Assembly (NCBI GenBank): GCA_963575645.1
Contig: OY754468.1
Span: forward strand, 1,054,001-1,118,000
Source: Xanthostigma xanthostigma
Taxonomy: Eukaryota; Arthropoda; Insecta; Raphidioptera; Raphidiidae
DNA length: 64,000 bases
Reading direction: 5' to 3'
Shown: in pieces, positions 59,392 to 64,000 of the stretch
Position numbering within the stretch: position 1 is the stretch's first letter
Layout: every line of letters starts with the position of its first letter
Made by a program: the position numbers and the translations under genes
The notes under the pieces: generated by a model
What the model was told of the DNA's origin: nothing
What the model saw: the letters and a program-made list of their open reading frames with translations, nothing else
Databases searched by the model: none

Positions 59392-59410
59392 TTGTATAAA
59401 AAATACTGAC

Positions 59411-59653
59411 CTTTCTGAGCGGTGGCCTTGACCTGATGAACTCCAAGATGACGGCGTGTGCATCCTTTTTGACCCTGTGCGGAATATCTCCGTCGACCAT
59501 GATCTTCCTCAGTTTGTAACGACGCGATCTGATATCGTCCATCAGGATCTCGTACGGCGTCAGTTCGTACTCGATCGGCGTTCTGTTGAAGTCGACCTTC
59601 TTTAATTTGACGCCCATTCGCAATTCGCCGATCACTTGAACCCAAAACCGAGC
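59411..59653 (-). CDS. spir: Spire internal exon (KIND end to WH2 linker)
   Basis: This exon has 81 codons, phase 0 at both ends. It begins [20 protein letters not shown], the end of the KIND domain, and continues through [28 protein letters not shown] and [17 protein letters not shown], the strongly conserved segment before the Spire WH2 cluster. The acceptor is TATTTAG (AG at 59655-59654) and the donor is GTCAGT (59410-59405). A methionine inside the exon gives a longer open frame that runs into the intron; that start is not real, because the upstream residues ARFWVQV are conserved and in frame with the preceding exon. The KIND domain binds formin tails and the following WH2 repeats bind actin monomers (family knowledge). 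A 583-bp palindrome ends only 20 bp downstream in the intron. Confidence 0.95.
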
Positions 59654-59791
59654 CTAAATACAAACAGAAATACGCGTTTGAATCAGAAGCTGTACGCGGG
59701 ATGTTGCATTCATTTTGCTACACATTAGGATATCACCTAATAGAGTAGTATCGCTTAGAGAAGTTAATAATTTTTGCTCGGACGAATCTAA

Positions 59792-60158
59792 AGGCCCCCA
59801 TACACCTCGTTCTTTTTTGGCAGTTTTAACTGTACGGGTAAAACGGTCGATGTGTGGCCAAAAACCGTCCTTCTTACCGGCGTTCAAAAATATCTGCTGC
59901 TGCTTGAATTAAACCGTCCGTTTTAAACGTGTCGTTCAAGTCGGCCCGTGTGTGTGACGACGCAGTTAAAAAGGACGGGTTTTGTTCGACTCTGTAACGT
60001 TGTAGGATCCATCAAAGTAGATCAGATGATGCCACGACTTCAGAAAAACTGAACGAAACAACGCCTAGTGTGTGGACATGGTCGTTGTTCGTGTTTACCC
60101 GTACAGTTTTACCCGTGCGGTTAAAACTGCCAAAAAAGAACGAGGTGTTTGGGGGCCT
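59792..60158. mobile_element. PIF/Harbinger-like MITE in spire intron
   Basis: TAA duplicated at 59789-59791 and 60159-60161. Long TIRs begin AGGCCCCCA(T/A)ACACCTCGTT and continue into TCTTTTTTGGCAGTTTTAAC. A 3-bp TWA duplication is the Harbinger rule. Confidence 0.85.
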
Positions 60159-60191
60159 TAAGGTATAGTTTATGATCATGGTGATTTAGTT

Positions 60192-60442
60192 CAGTGGAGT
60201 CAAAAATACGGCCCGCGGCCCGCATCCAGCCCTCAAGCCATCTCAATACGACCCGCGACCAGAATCTATCCAGAGAGGATTTTAGACATCTGACATCAAT
60301 GTCTGGATCTTCAAGCTAAAGATAATTTACCCTTTTTATTATCTCTATACTAAAATTGATTTAAACTAAATAAATAAAGATTTTAATTTAGAGTCTCTGT
60401 CCCGCTAAAACACCCTTGAAAAAAATCAGTCTGACACCCCTG
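60192..60442. mobile_element. Degraded hAT-like MITE in spire intron
   Basis: Ends CAGTGGAGTCAAAAAT and, inverted, CAGGGGTGTCAGACTG. Flanking ATTTAGTT and ACTTAGAG are a poor 8-bp match. Shares its interior with 20950-21200. Confidence 0.6.
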
Positions 60443-61240
60443 ACTTAGAGAAGATGGAAGCATCATTTCTGCGGAAGAATCTATGATTTCGAACCCAGGA
60501 GTGGCTTATGAACATTCAACTCATTTAGTTCGTTGCTCGAGAACAGATACCGCTTATGATTGCCTCTGAAATACACAAATCACAGCGCTCCCGGTCGCTT
60601 TTCCCACTCTTCTTACCACCGCTACTCTCTTCTCTGAACGATACTGTTCTAATATTATACAAGTCGATCAAAAACAAAGAAGTCTAATCTTTCTACAAAT
60701 TTGGTGACGTGTACACCTGTACACGTAGGTAAAGATAAGATATTTATTATTATATAAGAGATTGGAAAGTTTGCGAAAAGAAACACAAGCAACACAAAAG
60801 AAATGCTGTTTTTTTGATGAAACAAAAAATCATTTTCAGATCACAAGTGTAGAATTTTGAAATGAAAAGAAAAAACAAAACAGAAGTATGACTCAAAACA
60901 TAAAATAGATATTGATTTTGTTAAAAAGCCTTGGGTATGGCATTAATTGTGCGTATTGACATATATATATATATCTCGTCCAGAAAAAAACACTTAACGT
61001 TTTTTTTTTGAGTACAATATCGCGCTGCTTTGGTTCGTTGTAGCGTTCGATAAAATATTTTTTTATAGATTTTTTCGCAAACCAACTGACTCCTTTAAGA
61101 AGAAAGGGTTCAATTGGTTCTTCTTGCGACTCCAACTCAAAAATAAAATGTACTTTTTATTGTGTTTTTTTAATTTAAAATATTTAATACAATTGTAAGG
61201 CAACATTTTAAGTTTTTGGATATTTTGTGGCACCTACGTG
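60443..61240 (-). other. Intronic sequence, no exon seen
   Basis: Contains a (TA) microsatellite near 60961. Confidence 0.4.
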
Positions 61241-61535
61241 AGACACAAAATGTTTTCAAAAATGTTCTCTGTCGCTGTGTCAGCATCACACAAGAACAGC
61301 TAGACCGATTTGAATGAAACCATCCAATCGACTAAAGTATAGCTTCAGGTTAAGATATCGTCAAAACGCTGTCGGAGCCGATATTTAGCTAACTTTAGTC
61401 GGCGACTACTACATATCAGGAATAATTTAACTCCATTTACATACATACTACTTTATTAATCGAGACATAGATGTCACCGCTGTCCATTCCGTCAAAATCA
61501 ACATACACACGGCTGAAGCCGCCAATGATGACTAG
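61241..61535 (+). mobile_element. Probable Helitron, 5' edge uncertain
   Basis: AGCTAGACCGATTTGAATGA is a Helitron-like interior. The end is hairpin CGGCTGAAGCCG, then CTAG at 61532-61535. Confidence 0.5.
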
Positions 61536-62505
61536 AATTGAGAGACAGTAAATTACAGAAGCTCGATAACTGTGAACAGTAGCGTTGGACTACAATTGAT
61601 ATAAAATATATGTCACGCAGTCTTTGAGAAAGGCTTTTTAACACAGAGCAAATATTCGATCAACAAGCACAAACTTTATGTACATACTTGCAGGGCTCGC
61701 CAAATCCTACGGTTTGACTAAAAAAAAAGAAGAAAAAGCTTTGTATAACAGGCGCTTTACAAATGTACATTCGTGAATGCAAAATTTCATACAGCTCGTC
61801 GTATTAGAATGTACTTTTTGTTGTTCGGCAGTGTCTGTTTTCACGGCACTAAATAATAGACGTTGCAGTCGAGGTAAGAATTTTCGAGAAAAAATTCGCA
61901 ATAGGTCATAATATGCATGATTTTTTTTTATATTTTTAATAGATTATTTAGTCAACCATAATACGGAAAAAAATTGATAATCATTTAAAAATGTAATATT
62001 ATCATAAGAAAAAAAATATTAAATTCCACATTCAAAAATAGACAGTTTAAACAATCGGCCATGTTCGCGGGCTTATGTGACGTCATGATATACGATGCAT
62101 GCCAACCTTGATGTCAAATTGTCAATGTTCTAAATGAAGTTCATTTGTTGTTTTCTCTAAATACTGACATAATCTTACTGTGAGACGACACAGTCGTCAT
62201 GAAAACTGTTGTTGATATATACTCTGACGTCACGATGCGTTTTGAGAATTCGAAAATAGCGCTTATTTTCTACATTTCTTTTTTATTATTTGTATTTTTT
62301 TCAGTGATTAGATTAATAAAATAACCATTACGTTATGATCAAGAACTAAAATATATTTCGAAATAAAAATTTTAACCAATTTGGAGTTTTATGCATATGA
62401 CCTATTCAAGTTTTTTGCAAACATGCGTCTATAGATTTCTCAAAAAAGTCAGGGCTAAACTTTGAAATATTTATGTCTAAAACATTCGAATTTTATATGG
62501 CATAT
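61536..62505. other. Intronic AT-rich sequence
   Basis: No exon recognised. Confidence 0.4.
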
Positions 62506-62813
62506 CATACTAATATATAAAGCAGAAGAGTTTGTTTGGTTGAACACGCTAATCTTAGGAACTACTGGTTCGAATTGAAAAAAAATTTTTGTTGGATAGC
62601 CCATTTATCGAGGAAGGCTATAGGCTATATGATGTCACGCTACGACCAATAGGAGCGGAGCATCAATGAAAAATGTTGCAAAATGTAACTCAAAATTTGT
62701 CCGTCCGACAAAAAATTTTGAACGGTAACTCCGATCATCATGAAATTTTGACACAACAATCATCTCGGTAAACTAAGATGAACGTGCGAAAATCAGCGCT
62801 AGAAAAACTAGTG
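62506..62813 (+). mobile_element. Lep1-like Helitron in spire intron
   Basis: TCATACTAATATATAAAGC start and CTAG end near 62810. The interior matches 56-412, but the 3' hairpin is diverged. Confidence 0.7.
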
Positions 62814-63699
62814 GTCCAATCTAGCGGCCATAAGATACCAAACACACCTATTATTACATCTGTAATGTACTTGAACCCTTCTTGTCTTATAAATCAATTA
62901 TCTAAATTTCGACATTATCATGGAGAGCTATTGAGTTAATTTATGGGTCAACATTTCAGTAGAAACGAATGAAATGACTCGTTTGAAAGGAGTCGTATCG
63001 GCCATCTCTTTTCATTAATGTTTAACCAATTGTAATTAGTGAGATGGGACGTCGAATGTTTGGTTGGTGGATACCAGATAAACCATAATGTAAATGTTAA
63101 TTGAATCTGCTTCAACGACCGACAATGCAAAGAGGCACCGCCGCCCCATCGTCATCACTGCTGCTCGAATCTAATGACTGTTTACTGGTATACGCCATTT
63201 CACTCCTTTCTGGTTCGAGATAATTAAACACATTCCACGATCGACTTATCTAATGGGCACAGTGTTTAAGCACGTGATGCAGCTGGTGGATTCCCTGAAT
63301 ATTTTTTACGGTTATGTCTAGCATCAATTCAGATGTACATAGATAAAATTTTTCAATCCTGATAATTTTCTTTCAAACCACACCCAATTCTCAATGTTCG
63401 TGATTTTTTTCAGATTTTTCTGAGCGATTCTTTTGGTGATAAGAGTACACTTTGCTACCGACTCTAATATAGCTGAAAAACACTTCACATTAAAATATAT
63501 TTCTGGTGTTGTCTCCTTTTCAATGCAGCCCAAAACCGATAAAGACACGACCTACGTGTCCAGTTGAAAAATAACACAAGAATTGTATCTGAAGACATAC
63601 AAAAAAAAACTGCTAAAAATTCGATTTCCGCCATTTCATGGCAACAGAATATACAAAGAAATGATACAGTTACGATAAATGGCAAGTAGAACGACTTAC
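62814..63699 (-). other. Intronic sequence up to spire donor
   Basis: Short frames occur but none is recognisable. Confidence 0.5.
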
Positions 63700-63900
63700 C
63701 CAATCGGAAAAATTTAATTTGTCAAGATGAGAGCACGATTCAGGATCGGCATCGACTCGAAGGTCCCTCGTGCCTGACGACGAGACTTTCTGCAAGAAGG
63801 TGGACAGCTCCAGGGTTTCAGTGACTAGTGCCCTGCAGACTGCGCGGTAATGGACGTCCGCTTGCTGCCATTTTGTGTGACCCACGTGTCTGGCACAAAG
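63700..63900 (-). CDS. spir: Spire internal exon (KIND domain part)
   Basis: This exon encodes 67 codons and begins in phase 0 (LCARHVGHTKW). It contains ADVHYRAVCRALV and ELSTFLQKV and ends in KLNFSDW. These match the later half of the KIND domain of Spire, the actin nucleator that works with formins on actin meshes and vesicle transport; the family role is established knowledge. A polypyrimidine-poor but canonical acceptor (TTTGCAG) lies just upstream on the minus strand, and a perfect GTAAGT donor follows the final TGG codon (63699-63694). The reading frame is open throughout. The next recognisable exon begins ARFWVQVIG in the same phase, recreating the conserved DWARFW junction. The protein start and the first half of KIND must lie beyond 64000. 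Annotated as a partial gene from protein-family recognition, not from a database search. Confidence 0.9.
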
Positions 63901-64000
63901 CTGCAAATATATAATTAAAAATTTCCAATTATTAAGAAGTACACAACTAGCAAGATAAAAGATTTTATCGAAAGGTAATATCCTCAAAATAACTACCTAT

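Larger units (their letters stand above)
52174..59410 (-). other. spir: spire intron, 7,237 bp
   Basis: Bounded by GTCAGT and a TGTTTCAG acceptor, both phase 0. It is almost entirely mobile DNA: a 583-bp palindrome beside the donor, other hairpins, a tRNA-like sequence, a 715-bp inverted-terminal element, a hAT element containing a Helitron, a fold-back element with GGGTGTCCC ends, and a TTAA MITE beginning about 60 bp from the acceptor. Confidence 0.85.
59654..63699 (-). other. spir: spire intron, 4,046 bp
   Basis: The donor is GTAAGT at the high-coordinate end and the acceptor TATTTAG at the low end; both flanking exons are phase 0. The intron holds a PIF/Harbinger-like MITE, a hAT-like MITE, a Helitron-like 3' end near 61535, a Lep1-like Helitron at 62506-62813, and otherwise AT-rich sequence in which I see no convincing exon. 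Confidence 0.85.

Noticed and set aside
59303-59635. Spire exon as a 110-residue open frame starting at its internal Met
   Set aside because: The frame runs past the GTCAGT donor into the palindrome and omits the conserved ARFWVQV start; the exon limits 59411-59653 are better supported.

Overview
This is an AT-rich eukaryotic window, most likely from a moth or butterfly. The evidence is indirect: an insect-type spire gene split by long introns, many Lep1-like non-autonomous Helitrons, and dense families of small DNA transposons. There are no bacterial operons, and nearly all long open frames lie inside repeats. No complete gene lies within the window.

Gene content. One gene is supported: spire (actin nucleator, KIND + WH2 protein) on the minus strand. 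Three internal coding exons join in frame at consensus splice sites: 63700-63900 (part of the KIND domain), 59411-59653 (end of KIND and the linker to the WH2 cluster) and 52059-52173 (first WH2 actin-binding motif). The introns between them are 4,046 and 7,237 bp and are full of transposons. The start of the gene lies beyond 64000. The remaining WH2 motifs, Spir-box and FYVE-like region were not found in the lower 52 kb, which is either a giant intron or contains exons I could not recognise.

Repeat content. The rest is a patchwork of small mobile elements. (1) Helitrons: a Lep1-like set (56-412, 47973-48598, 48862-49456, 62506-62813 and a 3' fragment near 39450), a TCTATACTAAT set (6269-6674, 32043-32271, 41051-41840) and a TCATATTAATATTATAAATG set (49588-50173, 55141-55948). 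Several have multiplied 5' ends, and two carry a tRNA-Asp-like segment. (2) hAT-like elements with exact 8-bp target duplications (5740-6163, 9086-9350, 12518-13711, 55053-56012). (3) Five TTAA-flanked piggyBac-like MITEs. (4) A PIF/Harbinger-like MITE and a pogo/Tigger-like MITE. (5) Long fold-back palindromes, one ending 20 bp from a spire exon. (6) An unclassified family, called family B here, present as seven copies plus fragments. It has shared ends, three unrelated interiors and insertions only in A/T runs. (7) Repeated motifs that fold like type I hammerhead ribozymes.

Nesting is common (family B inside hAT, inside a TIR element and inside a Helitron; a Helitron inside hAT), which gives a relative order of insertion. 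The points most worth checking are family B and the hammerhead-like motifs.
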